Of a DNA stretch of 64,000 bases, positions 37,180 to 45,627 are shown piece by piece. The notes below the pieces were generated by a model. The model searched no databases. It was not told the origin of the DNA and saw only the letters and a program-made list of their open reading frames with translations. Numbering within the stretch: the first letter of the stretch is position 1; the number at the start of each line of letters is the position of its first letter. The position numbers and the translations under genes were made by a program. Origin of the DNA: Sphingobacterium paucimobilis HER1398 (GTDB lineage: Bacteria; Bacteroidota; Bacteroidia; Sphingobacteriales; Sphingobacteriaceae); assembly GCF_000416985.1 (NCBI RefSeq), contig NZ_ATDL01000012.1, positions 145,927 through 209,926 of the forward strand. Reading direction: 5' to 3'.

Positions 37180-38427
37180 ATGAGTCTAACAAGCATCAAG
37201 CTCGCTCATCCTACGAAACAAATAAGTGGAACGGTACAGCTCACTGGTTCTAAATCAGAGAGCAACCGGGCTCTTATTATACAGGCCATCAGTTCAGGAA
37301 AGGTGAAGATACAAAACCTTTCCCATGCTGATGACACCGTGCTGTTGACCAATGCCTTAAAGGTAGCACTTCAGATTGACGATCAGGTAAAAACCATAGA
37401 CATCGGCCCTGCCGGTACAGCCATGCGTTTTTTGACATCTTACCTCAATCTACTTCCTGGAGACTTTGTACTTACTGGCACACAGCGAATGCAACAGCGT
37501 CCGATTGGGATTCTGGTAGATGCGCTCAACAGCCTGGGAGCGTCCATTGATTACACACAGACATCCGGCTACCCCCCACTTCGTATACGCGGTCCATTCC
37601 AGCAATCGGCTACTTCGGTCAATATCAAAGGCGACATCAGCAGCCAATATATATCCTCCCTTCTTTTGATCGCCTCGGCGCTCAAAGACGGACTCACCTT
37701 AGATATTGAAGGCGAGCTAACCTCCAGACCTTATGTCACCATGACACTCGATATGTTGGCCGAGGTCGGTATACAACACAGCTGGCAGGACAATAGCATT
37801 CACATTGCTCCCCAGCAAGCACGTCCAAGCACCTTGTATATAGAACCCGATTGGAGCGCCGCCTCCTATTGGTACGCTATGGTAGCGTTGTCAGAACAGG
37901 GTTCCATACGACTGCCTGGGCTCAAAAAGAACAGCCTGCAGGGCGATATCGCTATTGCTGAGATCATGACCCACTTTGGGGTCAAGACAACCTTCGAAGC
38001 AGACGCTATTTACCTGGAGAAAACAGCAATCACATCGGACAAAAAGTTATTTGATTTCAAGTCATGTCCCGATCTGGCACAGACCGTTGTCGTGGTGGCA
38101 TCAGCATTAAAGCGGGATGTTTCTTTCACCGGTCTCGAGACCCTGAAGATCAAAGAGACCGATCGTATTGCAGCCCTACAAAACGAGATTGCAAAATATG
38201 GCGCTGTATTACAAGAGGATGGCGAAACCTATCACCTACACAGTCAGCACGTTCAAGATCCAGGATCCCTGACGATCGAAACCTACGAAGACCACCGTAT
38301 GGCGATGGCCTTTGCACCACTGGCACTTGTCTTCCAACAAGTACAGATACTGGAACCACATGTTGTTGAAAAATCCTACCCTACATTCTGGGATGATCTC
38401 CGCAAACAAGGATTCACACTAACATAA
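37180..38427 (+). CDS. aroA: 3-phosphoshikimate 1-carboxyvinyltransferase (EPSP synthase)
   Basis: 415 residues, two similar domains. It joins phosphoenolpyruvate to shikimate 3-phosphate in the sixth shikimate step. Visible motifs are LTGSKSESNRALI (phosphate binding), GPAGTAMRFLTSYL and RPIGILVDALNSLGA around the PEP site, and the C-terminal KIKETDRIAALQNE and ETYEDHRMAMAFA. It begins immediately after the DAHP synthase stop (TAAATG junction), so translation is coupled. A stem-loop lies between it and aroC. Confidence 0.96.
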   Translation: MSLTSIKLAHPTKQISGTVQLTGSKSESNRALIIQAISSGKVKIQNLSHADDTVLLTNALKVALQIDDQVKTIDIGPAGTAMRFLTSYLNLLPGDFVLTGTQRMQQRPIGILVDALNSLGASIDYTQTSGYPPLRIRGPFQQSATSVNIKGDISSQYISSLLLIASALKDGLTLDIEGELTSRPYVTMTLDMLAEVGIQHSWQDNSIHIAPQQARPSTLYIEPDWSAASYWYAMVALSEQGSIRLPGLKKNSLQGDIAIAEIMTHFGVKTTFEADAIYLEKTAITSDKKLFDFKSCPDLAQTVVVVASALKRDVSFTGLETLKIKETDRIAALQNEIAKYGAVLQEDGETYHLHSQHVQDPGSLTIETYEDHRMAMAFAPLALVFQQVQILEPHVVEKSYPTFWDDLRKQGFTLT

Positions 38428-38434
38428 AACATAT

Positions 38435-38467
38435 ATCGTCTATATTTTTAGCTAAAGTATAGACGAT
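38435..38467 (+). terminator. Stem-loop between aroA and aroC
   Basis: ATCGTCTATA (38435-38444) pairs perfectly with TATAGACGAT (38458-38467) around a 13-base loop. The following TTAATATATTT is only moderately T-rich. It may be a weak terminator that lowers aroC expression, or an RNA processing or stability element. Confidence 0.5.
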
Positions 38468-38495
38468 TTAATATATTTACCCCAATTATTAAATT

Positions 38496-39593
38496 ATGGC
38501 AGGAAATTCATTTGGCGATTTATTTAGAATAACCACATTTGGCGAATCTCACGGAGCGGCAATAGGCGTGATTTTAGATGGTTGCCCTTCCAATATAGTT
38601 ATTGACGAGGCCTTCATCCAATCCGAACTGGACAAACGACGTCCCGGTCAGTCAAAGATTACCACCCAGCGAAAGGAAAGCGATACCGCACAGTTATTGT
38701 CGGGCGTTTTTGAAGGTAAATCTACAGGGACACCGATAGCTATTCTCATTCCCAATGAAGACCAGCGCTCCAAAGACTACTCGCACATCAGCGACAAGTT
38801 CCGCCCCTCCCATGCCGACTATACCTATCAAATGAAATACGGTATAAGAGATTATCGCGGAGGCGGTCGTTCATCTGCCCGAGAGACTGCTGCCCGGGTA
38901 GCTGCAGGAGCGATAGCCAAGCTGTTCTTAAAACAACATGGCATTGAAATATTTGCACATGTTTCCGGTGTAGGTACGATAGAGTCTCCCAACCTGGATT
39001 ATACCGACCTATCCGATCTCTTAGACCTTCGCGAAGCGAATATCGTCCGTTGTGCTGATCCTGCTACTGCCACAGAGATGGTCAGTTTTATCGACAGCAT
39101 ACGTAAAGCCGGAGATACCGTAGGTGGTCGTATTTCTACGGTCATCCGCAATCTCCCCGTCGGCCTGGGCGAACCCGTATTTGACAAATTGCATGCGGAT
39201 CTCGCCAAAGCCATGATGGGCATCAATGCCGTACACGGCTTTGAATACGGTTCTGGATTCGAAGGTTCCAAACATATCGGCTCCGAGCACAATGACATTT
39301 TCTCCAAAGAAGGAGACAAGACCGTTACCCGCACCAACTACTCTGGTGGTATCCAAGGCGGGATCTCCAATGGTATGGACGTGACTTTTAGAGTCGCATT
39401 CAAACCTGTGGCCACCATTATGCGTGATCAGCCTACATTAAACGAAGCAGGAGAAGAAACCGTGATTTCCGGAAAAGGAAGACACGATCCTTGTGTCGTG
39501 CCTCGCGCAGTCATTATTGTAGAAGCTATGGCTGCCCTTGTTATTGCCGATCACCTGTTAAAACATAATGCCTATCTAAATGTTAGAAAATAA
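38496..39593 (+). CDS. aroC: Chorismate synthase
   Basis: 365 residues. It removes phosphate from EPSP to form chorismate and needs reduced FMN. Motifs are [17 protein letters not shown] at the start, [16 protein letters not shown], the flavin-binding [20 protein letters not shown] and [12 protein letters not shown]. It completes the set of common-pathway enzymes in this operon (DAHP synthase, AroA, AroC), while aroB, aroD/Q, aroE and aroK are not in the window. The ROK gene overlaps its end by 14 bases. Confidence 0.96.
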   Translation: MAGNSFGDLFRITTFGESHGAAIGVILDGCPSNIVIDEAFIQSELDKRRPGQSKITTQRKESDTAQLLSGVFEGKSTGTPIAILIPNEDQRSKDYSHISDKFRPSHADYTYQMKYGIRDYRGGGRSSARETAARVAAGAIAKLFLKQHGIEIFAHVSGVGTIESPNLDYTDLSDLLDLREANIVRCADPATATEMVSFIDSIRKAGDTVGGRISTVIRNLPVGLGEPVFDKLHADLAKAMMGINAVHGFEYGSGFEGSKHIGSEHNDIFSKEGDKTVTRTNYSGGIQGGISNGMDVTFRVAFKPVATIMRDQPTLNEAGEETVISGKGRHDPCVVPRAVIIVEAMAALVIADHLLKHNAYLNVRK

Positions 39594-40437
39594 GTCTACA
39601 TATATTTTAGCTTGCGATATCGGAGGTACACACATTACCTCCGCTATCGTTACTAGCGATACCTGGTCTATTATTTCTGAAACACTTGTACGAAAATCCG
39701 TAAATTCAGCTCAAAATGCTAAATCGATTTTTCAGTCTTGGACAAGCGCATTAAACGAATCATTGGCTCTTTTTGGTGCCCCCATCAGACAGATCGGTAT
39801 CGCTATGCCCGGCCCCTTCGACTACGAGACAGGTATCTCTTTGATGAAAGGGCAAGACAAATATGACAGCCTCTATCAAACCAATATCACGGATGGCCTC
39901 CGGAGCAGCTTGGGCGATGATACGCTCCAGATACGCTATATCAACGATGCCGCAGCTTTTCTACAGGGCGAAATATTTGCTACAGGACGTCAGGACGAAC
40001 AGACCATTCTCGGCATTACCTTAGGCACCGGACTGGGCAGCGCCATATGGCACCATGGTTCCAAGGCACAGGATGCCAACCTATGGAATACCCCTTACAA
40101 AGAGGCTATTTTTGAAGAATACCTGGTTACCCGCTGGTTCACCCGCCGTTTCGAAGAACTGTCCGGACATCAAGAAATAGGACTAAAAGAAATCATCGAC
40201 AAGCACAGCCAGAGCGACAGCTTACAGGTACTGCTCGCCGAGTACCGCACCCAGTTGTACGACTTTCTTCAATACTTCAGCACACGTGAAGGATGCCAGC
40301 ATTACATTATCGGAGGCAATATTTCAAAGGCATGGCCGCTCATCAACAGCGACCACAGGTTTATGGACTTTGCCATTTCCATAGGGGTACAAGAAGAAAA
40401 AGCAGCGCTTATAGGCGCCGCTTCATTATTTAAATAG
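39580..40437 (+). CDS. ROK family sugar kinase (glucokinase-like)
   Basis: 285 residues, a ROK-family protein without an N-terminal HTH, so a kinase rather than a repressor. The ATP-binding [16 protein letters not shown] opens the protein, [12 protein letters not shown] holds the catalytic aspartate, and [14 protein letters not shown] is the second phosphate loop. The typical ROK zinc motif CxCGxxGCxE is absent; the corresponding segment reads [18 protein letters not shown]. It probably phosphorylates a hexose. The overlap with aroC means it is co-translated with the aromatic operon, with no clear metabolic reason. Confidence 0.85.
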   Translation: MLENKSTYILACDIGGTHITSAIVTSDTWSIISETLVRKSVNSAQNAKSIFQSWTSALNESLALFGAPIRQIGIAMPGPFDYETGISLMKGQDKYDSLYQTNITDGLRSSLGDDTLQIRYINDAAAFLQGEIFATGRQDEQTILGITLGTGLGSAIWHHGSKAQDANLWNTPYKEAIFEEYLVTRWFTRRFEELSGHQEIGLKEIIDKHSQSDSLQVLLAEYRTQLYDFLQYFSTREGCQHYIIGGNISKAWPLINSDHRFMDFAISIGVQEEKAALIGAASLFK

Positions 40438-40449
40438 TATCCGTTCCGT

Positions 40450-42867
40450 TTAAAACAAACTCGGGAATCGTGTCGGATCCACATCGTTCATGATGCGATA
40501 TACCGCTTCGACAATATCATCTACAGAAGGCTTACTAAAGTAATCGCCATCCGATCCGTATGGAGGGCGATGGGCTTTAGCACTTAAGGTCAATGGTTGA
40601 CTGTCCAAATGATAATAGCCGCCCTGTTCTTCCAGGATCTGCTGCAGGATAAAAGCACTTGCACCACCTGGCACATCCTCATCCACAACAAGAAGGCGAT
40701 TCGTTTTCTGCAGAGAACTCGCACAAAGGTGCTCCCTGTCAAAAGGCTGCAAGCACTGTATATCAATAATTTCAATAGATATCCTCACCTTATCCAGCTC
40801 CAGCGCAGCTTCCTGTACCAATCTCAAAGTAGATCCATAGGACACCACCGTCACATCAGTTCCTGCACGCAACAGTTCCGCGACGCCCAGTGGCACGGTA
40901 AATTCACCCACATTGGAAGGCATCTTTTCTTTCAGCCGATAGCCATTCAAGCATTCTATCACCAAGGCAGGATCGTCCGATTTTAACAGCGTATTGTACA
41001 TTCCCGCAGCCTGTGTCATATTTCGAGGTACACAGAGGTGGATACCCCGCAGTGCGCCCAAGAGCACTGTCATCGGCGAGCCCGAATGCCATACCCCTTC
41101 GAGTCTGTGACCACGTGTACGTATGATCAATGGCGCCTTCTGCTGACCTTTGGTACGGTATCCCAGCGAAGCAAGGTCATCGCTCAATACAGGCAATGCG
41201 TACAGCAGGTAATCCAGATACTGTATCTCCGCTATAGGCCGTAAGCCCCTCGCCGCCAAACCGATTCCCTTACCAATAATCGTTGATTCCCGTATCCCGG
41301 TATCAAAGATCCGCATCTCACCAAACTTTTCCTGCAATCCAGCAAAACCTTGATTCACGTCACCGATCTTACCAACATCCTCACCAAAAGCCAGTATGCG
41401 CTCATCATTCTGAAAATTCGCTTCAAAACAAGCATTCAATACCTCTCTGCCGTCTACAATAGCGGCATTATCGGCATACTCCGCAGCAACCATAGGCACC
41501 TGCAACGGACTCTTATCCGTTTCCACATACAGCGAACTGTTGTATCGGTCCTCGTTCAGCTGCTGCTTTTCCTTATACCAATGGAGCAGCGCCCGCTTTT
41601 CTGGAGAATCCTTAAAGCGCAATTCGCGCAACACCAATCTTATCGTACCATATACTTCCTTCAGCGAGGGTTCCGAAGTGCTGATCAACATCTTCAGAGG
41701 CAACTCCACCACCTCCTCTTTGATTTCAGACAGCAACGATACAGCCTCTTCCAATTCTCCCTGGAGCAACTTACGATAATCCGACCATGCCCTACGCTGC
41801 TCACTTCTCACAAAATCCTTGGCACGTTTTTCTATTTCGAGCACTTCTTCCTCCGTAGCGATACCGGCGTCCAGCATCCATTGCCGCATTTTCGTATTAC
41901 AATCGTAGTCAACCTCCCATTGCAGGCGTTCTTGGGATTTATACCGCTCGTGCGATCCCGACGAAGAATGCCCTTGAGGCTGTGTCAATTCCGTAACATG
42001 TACCAAACAAGGAATATGCTTCTCTCGGGCTATTTGGGCTGCTTTTTCATAAGCCTCACAGAGACTGGGGTAATCCCATCCTCTGACCTTAAAGATCTCA
42101 AAACCACTCCCCTTATCATCCCTTTGGAAGCCTTTCAGCACTTCCGAGATATCTCCTTTTGTGGTCTGTACTTCATTGGGGACCGAAATACCGTATCCAT
42201 CATCCCAAACAGATATCACCGCAGGGATCTGATGTACACCAGCGGCATTGATCACCTCCCAGAAAACTCCCTCCGAAGTGGCCGCATTGCCTATATTACA
42301 AAAAACAACCTCATTACCGTTGTTCGAAAAATACTTCAGATACGAAAGGGCGTCATTATTCCGATACAGCTTCGATGCCAATCCAAGCCCCATCGCTCGG
42401 GCCATCTGCCCACCCGTGGTCGAGATATCCGAAAACGAATTCTTGATTTCGGTTTGATTTTTCCAATTTCCCGCTTCATCCACCAAGCTCGTTGAAAAGT
42501 GAGCTACCATCTGACGGCCACCAGAGGACGTATCCGCTTCGATATCAGGGTTGGCGTACAACTGCGAGAAAAAGTGATAAACGGTGCTTATCTTGGAAAT
42601 AAATGCAAAAGTCTGATCCCTATAGTAACCAGAACGCCAATCACCGGCTTCAAAAACCTTAGCCAGTGCGATCTGTGCCAACTCTTTGCCATCACCGAAA
42701 ATACCAAACTTAGCTTTACCTGTCAGCACCTCTTTACGTCCCAACAGACTCACCACCCTACTCTGCACGGCAAATTCGTAATCGTTCTTAATGATTTGAC
42801 GAAAATCGTCAAAACTTAGTTTAGAATTCGATAAATCTACGGAGACTTTCAAATCTGTATCTATCAT
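40450..42867 (-). CDS. 2-oxoacid dehydrogenase E1, alpha and beta subunits fused
   Basis: 805 residues from the ATG at 42867. The N-terminal half (about 45-390) is E1-alpha and binds thiamine diphosphate; the C-terminal half (about 475-800) is E1-beta with ERILAFGEDVGKIGDVNQGF and the transketolase C-domain DEDVPGGASAFILQQ. The alpha half has CNIGNAATSEGVFWEVINAAG where classical E1-alpha has GDG at the diphosphate-metal site, and WDDGYGIS where it has an NN pair. It should decarboxylate a 2-oxoacid, most likely a branched-chain one, and pass the acyl group to a lipoyl E2. No E2 or E3 gene is nearby. It is convergent with the ROK gene. Confidence 0.88.
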   Translation of the reverse strand: MIDTDLKVSVDLSNSKLSFDDFRQIIKNDYEFAVQSRVVSLLGRKEVLTGKAKFGIFGDGKELAQIALAKVFEAGDWRSGYYRDQTFAFISKISTVYHFFSQLYANPDIEADTSSGGRQMVAHFSTSLVDEAGNWKNQTEIKNSFSDISTTGGQMARAMGLGLASKLYRNNDALSYLKYFSNNGNEVVFCNIGNAATSEGVFWEVINAAGVHQIPAVISVWDDGYGISVPNEVQTTKGDISEVLKGFQRDDKGSGFEIFKVRGWDYPSLCEAYEKAAQIAREKHIPCLVHVTELTQPQGHSSSGSHERYKSQERLQWEVDYDCNTKMRQWMLDAGIATEEEVLEIEKRAKDFVRSEQRRAWSDYRKLLQGELEEAVSLLSEIKEEVVELPLKMLISTSEPSLKEVYGTIRLVLRELRFKDSPEKRALLHWYKEKQQLNEDRYNSSLYVETDKSPLQVPMVAAEYADNAAIVDGREVLNACFEANFQNDERILAFGEDVGKIGDVNQGFAGLQEKFGEMRIFDTGIRESTIIGKGIGLAARGLRPIAEIQYLDYLLYALPVLSDDLASLGYRTKGQQKAPLIIRTRGHRLEGVWHSGSPMTVLLGALRGIHLCVPRNMTQAAGMYNTLLKSDDPALVIECLNGYRLKEKMPSNVGEFTVPLGVAELLRAGTDVTVVSYGSTLRLVQEAALELDKVRISIEIIDIQCLQPFDREHLCASSLQKTNRLLVVDEDVPGGASAFILQQILEEQGGYYHLDSQPLTLSAKAHRPPYGSDGDYFSKPSVDDIVEAVYRIMNDVDPTRFPSLF

Positions 42868-42888
42868 TAATTTAATGTTCTGTTTCAA

Positions 42889-42905
42889 CAAAAGTAGCAA
42901 AATTA
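42889..42905 (-). promoter_or_regulatory. Two overlapping-range -7 elements for the fused E1 gene
   Basis: On the minus strand TACTTTTG (42896-42889) and TAATTTTG (42905-42898) both match TAnnTTTG, 22 and 31 bases upstream of the ATG at 42867. Either or both could serve, and both exclude the upstream ORF start at 42900. Confidence 0.45.
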
Positions 42906-43069
42906 CTGCTTACAATATAAGTATTAATTTTATTAATGCTTTATTGCCATAGCCCTAGACAGATAGGTCGGCTCAGCACTGTATATTCGATTAATTTGAA
43001 ACTGGTTTTAGAATATACATTATTATTATGTACTTTTAAACGCAACTTTAACGTAATAAAAATACATTA

Positions 43070-43801
43070 ATGACTTTAAAAAACAGCGCCGAAACATCCG
43101 AGAATGGCCTGGGTGACTTAGAAAAAACAGTACTGATCAATGCGTTGATTCAAACCCCGATCACCGAGCGCGATCCCCAATGGATAGCGACTTTCTTAGC
43201 AAACATTGCCGATGCAAATCTTAAATTGGGTGCCCCCGAGGTCGTGATCGCAAGCGACGGATTTCCTTACGTACAGCTGGAAACGGTCAGTTCCAACGAA
43301 AACTTTCAAGCCTTCGTCATCAGTAAGCAACTGCCTACCCTATTATTACAAGGTTTTGGGATAGTGATCAATGCGCAAGACGAACAGCCCGACTGGATTT
43401 TCACCTATGGCGATATCGCCAATTTCGAGTTAAACGATGCCTTCTATACCGATAACCATATTTTCTCTGCACACAGAGAAAACGTAGTCATCGGAAGTGA
43501 TGAAAAAATATTGATTGGACAGCCTTCCGACAATATTCTTCCCAAATACATACGCAAGCAGCTTCGGGAGTTCTTACAGCATGCCGGTGTCCAATCTCCC
43601 AAAACAATGTTGATCGCCCGCAACTTTGAAGACGAGGCACAGGTCAAACAAGACTTGGTCTTCAACTTCACCCCTGCGCAGTTTGCCAGCGAACAAGACT
43701 TTCAGCAGATCGGTAATACCGTGAGCTGGTTTCTACCGCGTCATTATTCGATCCTATTTATTGATGACATGTCCATAGAAAATGGTTTTCAAGAGATTTA
43801 A
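43070..43801 (+). CDS. Conserved hypothetical protein, cytoplasmic
   Basis: 243 residues without a signal peptide or membrane segment. I do not recognise a named domain. It is acidic, with segments such as PEVVIASDGFPYVQLETVSS and QPDWIFTYGDIANFELNDAF; the C-terminal half ends RHYSILFIDDMSIENGFQEI. The phrase structure suggests an alpha/beta protein of the kind seen as uncharacterised single-copy genes in Sphingobacteriaceae. The reading frame is full, with matching codon use and no overlap, so it is a real gene. The NUDIX gene follows 57 bases downstream and they may share a transcript. Confidence 0.7.
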   Translation: MTLKNSAETSENGLGDLEKTVLINALIQTPITERDPQWIATFLANIADANLKLGAPEVVIASDGFPYVQLETVSSNENFQAFVISKQLPTLLLQGFGIVINAQDEQPDWIFTYGDIANFELNDAFYTDNHIFSAHRENVVIGSDEKILIGQPSDNILPKYIRKQLREFLQHAGVQSPKTMLIARNFEDEAQVKQDLVFNFTPAQFASEQDFQQIGNTVSWFLPRHYSILFIDDMSIENGFQEI

Positions 43802-43858
43802 CGCTATTGAAAAGCCGCTAAAATTAAAAAAAGATAAGACAACAAATAATAAAGAACT

Positions 43859-44320
43859 ATGTATCTGTTCAATGTAAGAGTGTATGGGATATTAGTAGAC
43901 GCAGACAACCGTGTACTGGTCAGTGACGAACGTACGCAGAGTGTATCATTCACCAAGTTTCCCGGAGGAGGGCTAGAATACGGCGAGGGGCTATTAGACG
44001 CCCTCAAACGTGAGTTTATGGAGGAATGCAATTTGAGAATTGAAATAGTCCAACATATATATACCACAGATTTTTACGAAAAGTCAAGCTTCAATAACAG
44101 TCAGATCATCTCCATTTATTATCTCGTTAGGGCCTTAGATACGTTGGAGGTTCCGTTGAAAGACAAAGTCATGGACTTCGACTCGTTAGACACATTGGAA
44201 AAAGAAGAAGTATTCCGATTGGTGGACTGCAAGCAGCTTTCTGCTGAGCAACTTACCTTTAAAACGGATCAAGTAGCTTGGGAAACCTACAAAAAGAATA
44301 TCGTTTTTCTTAATAGTTAA
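43859..44320 (+). CDS. NUDIX hydrolase
   Basis: 153 residues, one NUDIX domain. The Nudix box reads GGGLEYGEGLLDALKREFME followed by ECNL, close to the consensus GX5EX7REUXEEXGU, with the glycine, the first Glu and REFMEE retained. It should hydrolyse a nucleoside diphosphate linked to some moiety; the substrate is unknown. It is followed by a region of three hairpins ending in a terminator at 44478-44506. Confidence 0.88.
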   Translation: MYLFNVRVYGILVDADNRVLVSDERTQSVSFTKFPGGGLEYGEGLLDALKREFMEECNLRIEIVQHIYTTDFYEKSSFNNSQIISIYYLVRALDTLEVPLKDKVMDFDSLDTLEKEEVFRLVDCKQLSAEQLTFKTDQVAWETYKKNIVFLNS

Positions 44321-44390
44321 TTAAAAGAGCTTTCATTTTTTATTTTCAAAAAAGCTTGATTATACTAAAAATGATTTATAATTTTATGAC

Positions 44391-44510
44391 AGTGAATCCG
44401 GCCTCATTTGTACATGAGGTTGATTCTCAAACTGGAAGCTCCTATTCTAGGTGCTCCAATTTATAGTTAGTGTGATTATAAGGCGATATCCCAAATATCG
44501 CCTTATTTAT
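44391..44510 (+). ncRNA. Candidate structured small RNA or structured 3' region
   Basis: Three consecutive hairpins. First, GAATC (44394-44398) with GATTC (44422-44426) encloses CCTCAT/ATGAGG (44402-44407 with 44414-44419). Second, TGG-A-AGC (44433-44439) with GCTCCA (44453-44458) encloses CCTA/TAGG (44441-44444 with 44448-44451). Third is the terminator stem 44478-44488 with 44496-44506. The first two have no coding content. It could be a free-standing small RNA with a weak promoter around 44357-44385, or the 3' untranslated region of the NUDIX transcript. No known family is recognised. Confidence 0.4.
44478..44510. terminator. Bidirectional terminator
   Basis: ATAAGGCGATA (44478-44488) pairs perfectly with TATCGCCTTAT (44496-44506), a 7-base loop between, with TTAT after it. 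It ends the NUDIX-side transcript and, on the other strand, the RlmH/small-protein transcript. Confidence 0.75.
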
Positions 44511-44552
44511 TGTCAATCAATAAAACCGATTAACCGTTCAACACCCTATATT

Positions 44553-44684
44553 TTAACCAATAAAATATGCAAGTGCAACGACCACCAATCCACCGATAAT
44601 GATCAGCCATTTCATACTCTTGCCACTATCCGTTCCCTCGTCACTTCTGAATTTGTAATCTCTCTTATATTTGTTCATATCCAT
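44553..44684 (-). CDS. Small single-pass membrane protein, unknown function
   Basis: 43 residues, below usual ORF cut-offs. It begins MDMNKYKRDYKFRSDEG and, after a short charged segment, has one hydrophobic helix (about 28-43, SMKWLIIIGGLVVVALAYFIG) ending at the C-terminus. The ATG at 44684 is preceded at five bases by a near-perfect Shine-Dalgarno AAAGGAGG (44697-44690), which is uncommon in this phylum and argues strongly for translation. It lies 51 bases downstream of rlmH on the same strand and upstream of the shared terminator, so it is probably co-transcribed with rlmH. A tail-anchored role is likely; nothing more can be said. Confidence 0.75.
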   Translation of the reverse strand: MDMNKYKRDYKFRSDEGTDSGKSMKWLIIIGGLVVVALAYFIG

Positions 44685-44735
44685 AACAACCTCCTTTATA
44701 TTATATGATGCAGAAATCATTCCGATTTCATAAAA

Positions 44736-45209
44736 TTACTCATGATGATAAGGCTCCCCTTTCATAATTGAAAATGCCCTGTACACCTGTTCGACGAAAA
44801 ACAACCGAACCATCTGGTGCGAGAATGTCAATTTTGACAGCGACATGCTGGCATTCGCCCGTTCCTTTACCCTTGGCGCAAATCCGTAAGGCCCTCCGAT
44901 CAGAAATACCACATGCTGCACACTGGCCAACATCTTCTGTTGCAGATAAGCGGAAAATTCCACCGACCTAAACTCTTTCCCCTTCTCATCCAATAACACC
45001 ACAAAATCAGTATTGGACAGATTTTTCAAAAAGAATTCCGCCTCCTTCTCCATCTGCTGCTCCATCGACATATTCTTTACATTCTTTACATCGGGCACTA
45101 TCGTTATTTGGAAAGGTACGTAATGCTTGAGTCTTTTCAAATACTTATCGATGCCTTCCTGAATAAATTTATCGTCGGTCTTTCCGATGCACAGCAAACT
45201 AATTTTCAT
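44736..45209 (-). CDS. rlmH: 23S rRNA (pseudouridine1915-N3)-methyltransferase
   Basis: 157 residues, the standard RlmH length. It methylates pseudouridine 1915 in helix 69 of 23S rRNA on assembled ribosomes. SPOUT-fold signatures are MKISLLCIGKTDDKFIQEGI at the start, DEKGKEFRSVEFSAYLQ, the SAM-knot loop FLIGGPYGFAPRVKERANA and the C-terminal HQMVRLFFVEQVYRAFSI with the final GEPYHHE. A 43-residue membrane protein is encoded just downstream. Confidence 0.95.
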   Translation of the reverse strand: MKISLLCIGKTDDKFIQEGIDKYLKRLKHYVPFQITIVPDVKNVKNMSMEQQMEKEAEFFLKNLSNTDFVVLLDEKGKEFRSVEFSAYLQQKMLASVQHVVFLIGGPYGFAPRVKERANASMSLSKLTFSHQMVRLFFVEQVYRAFSIMKGEPYHHE

Positions 45210-45331
45210 ACCACAAAAATTGTAAATTAATAGCGAATAAAAAAGACAAATACAGCAGGGACGTCAAAAGACAGCGCCTTCCAGGGTCGAACCCCGCCCC
45301 ACCCTTCTGGTTCTCATCCCTCTTAAACGCA

Positions 45332-45361
45332 AAAAACCTCCATCTTTCGATGAAGGTTTTT
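45332..45361 (-). terminator. Terminator after the tRNA-Ser relic
   Basis: On the minus strand AAAAACCTTCAT pairs with ATGGAGGTTTTT through one G-U; on the plus strand the same position would be a C-A mismatch, so it is built for minus-strand transcription. Confidence 0.7.
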
Positions 45362-45501
45362 CTGCGGAGAGCGAGGGATTACCTGCGGTCATCCCCATTG
45401 GGGGTGGCTTCAAATAAACCCAAAGCCTTCGCTTTGCTCATTTCTTTCGTCGTTTTCCTTCTTTTTTATCAAACTGCGTTTGTCAAAAAGCTATAAAACG
45501 A

Positions 45502-45527
45502 CAAAACCCGACTAACGTCGGGCTTTG
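45502..45527 (-). terminator. Terminator after tRNA-Ser
   Basis: Minus-strand stem CCCGAC/GTCGGG with flanking AAA/TTT pairs and a 4-base loop, nine bases after the encoded CCA end, followed by TTTTGTCGTTTT. Confidence 0.75.
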
Positions 45528-45535
45528 TGTTTCTT

Positions 45536-45623
45536 TGGCGGAGAGCGAGGGATTCGAACCCCCGAACCTGTTACAGTTAACGGTTTTCAAGACCGCCGCA
45601 TTCGACCACTCTGCCAGCTCTCC
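45536..45623 (-). tRNA. tRNA-Ser (anticodon TGA)
   Basis: 88 bases with encoded CCA. The acceptor stem pairs GGAGAGC (45623-45617) with GCTCTCC (45546-45540), with discriminator G. The anticodon loop CTTGAAA gives TGA, which reads UCN codons. The long variable arm (TAACTGTAACAGGTT region) is the class II feature of tRNA-Ser, and the T-arm holds GGTTCGAATCC. The 17 terminal bases recur in a relic 174 bases downstream. Confidence 0.95.
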
Positions 45624-45627
45624 GCCA

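Larger units (their letters stand above)
45210..45535. other. Gap with a tRNA-Ser 3'-end relic and two minus-strand terminators
   Basis: No protein gene. Bases 45364-45380 repeat exactly 17 bases of the tRNA-Ser 3' end (45538-45554), in the same orientation. A minus-strand terminator hairpin (45332-45361) follows this relic, just as another (45502-45527) follows the intact gene. The rest shows AT-rich spacer and short C-rich patches. Confidence 0.65.

Noticed and set aside
41350..42495. A 381-residue plus-strand ORF opposite the fused E1 gene.
   Set aside because: It has no recognisable domain and lies wholly within the E1 coding sequence, whose protein is clearly functional in family motifs. 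It is an antisense shadow.
45283..45295. A T-arm-like GGGGTTCGACCCT on the minus strand, suggesting another tRNA.
   Set aside because: The flanks do not pair as a T-stem, and no acceptor or anticodon arm can be placed around it.
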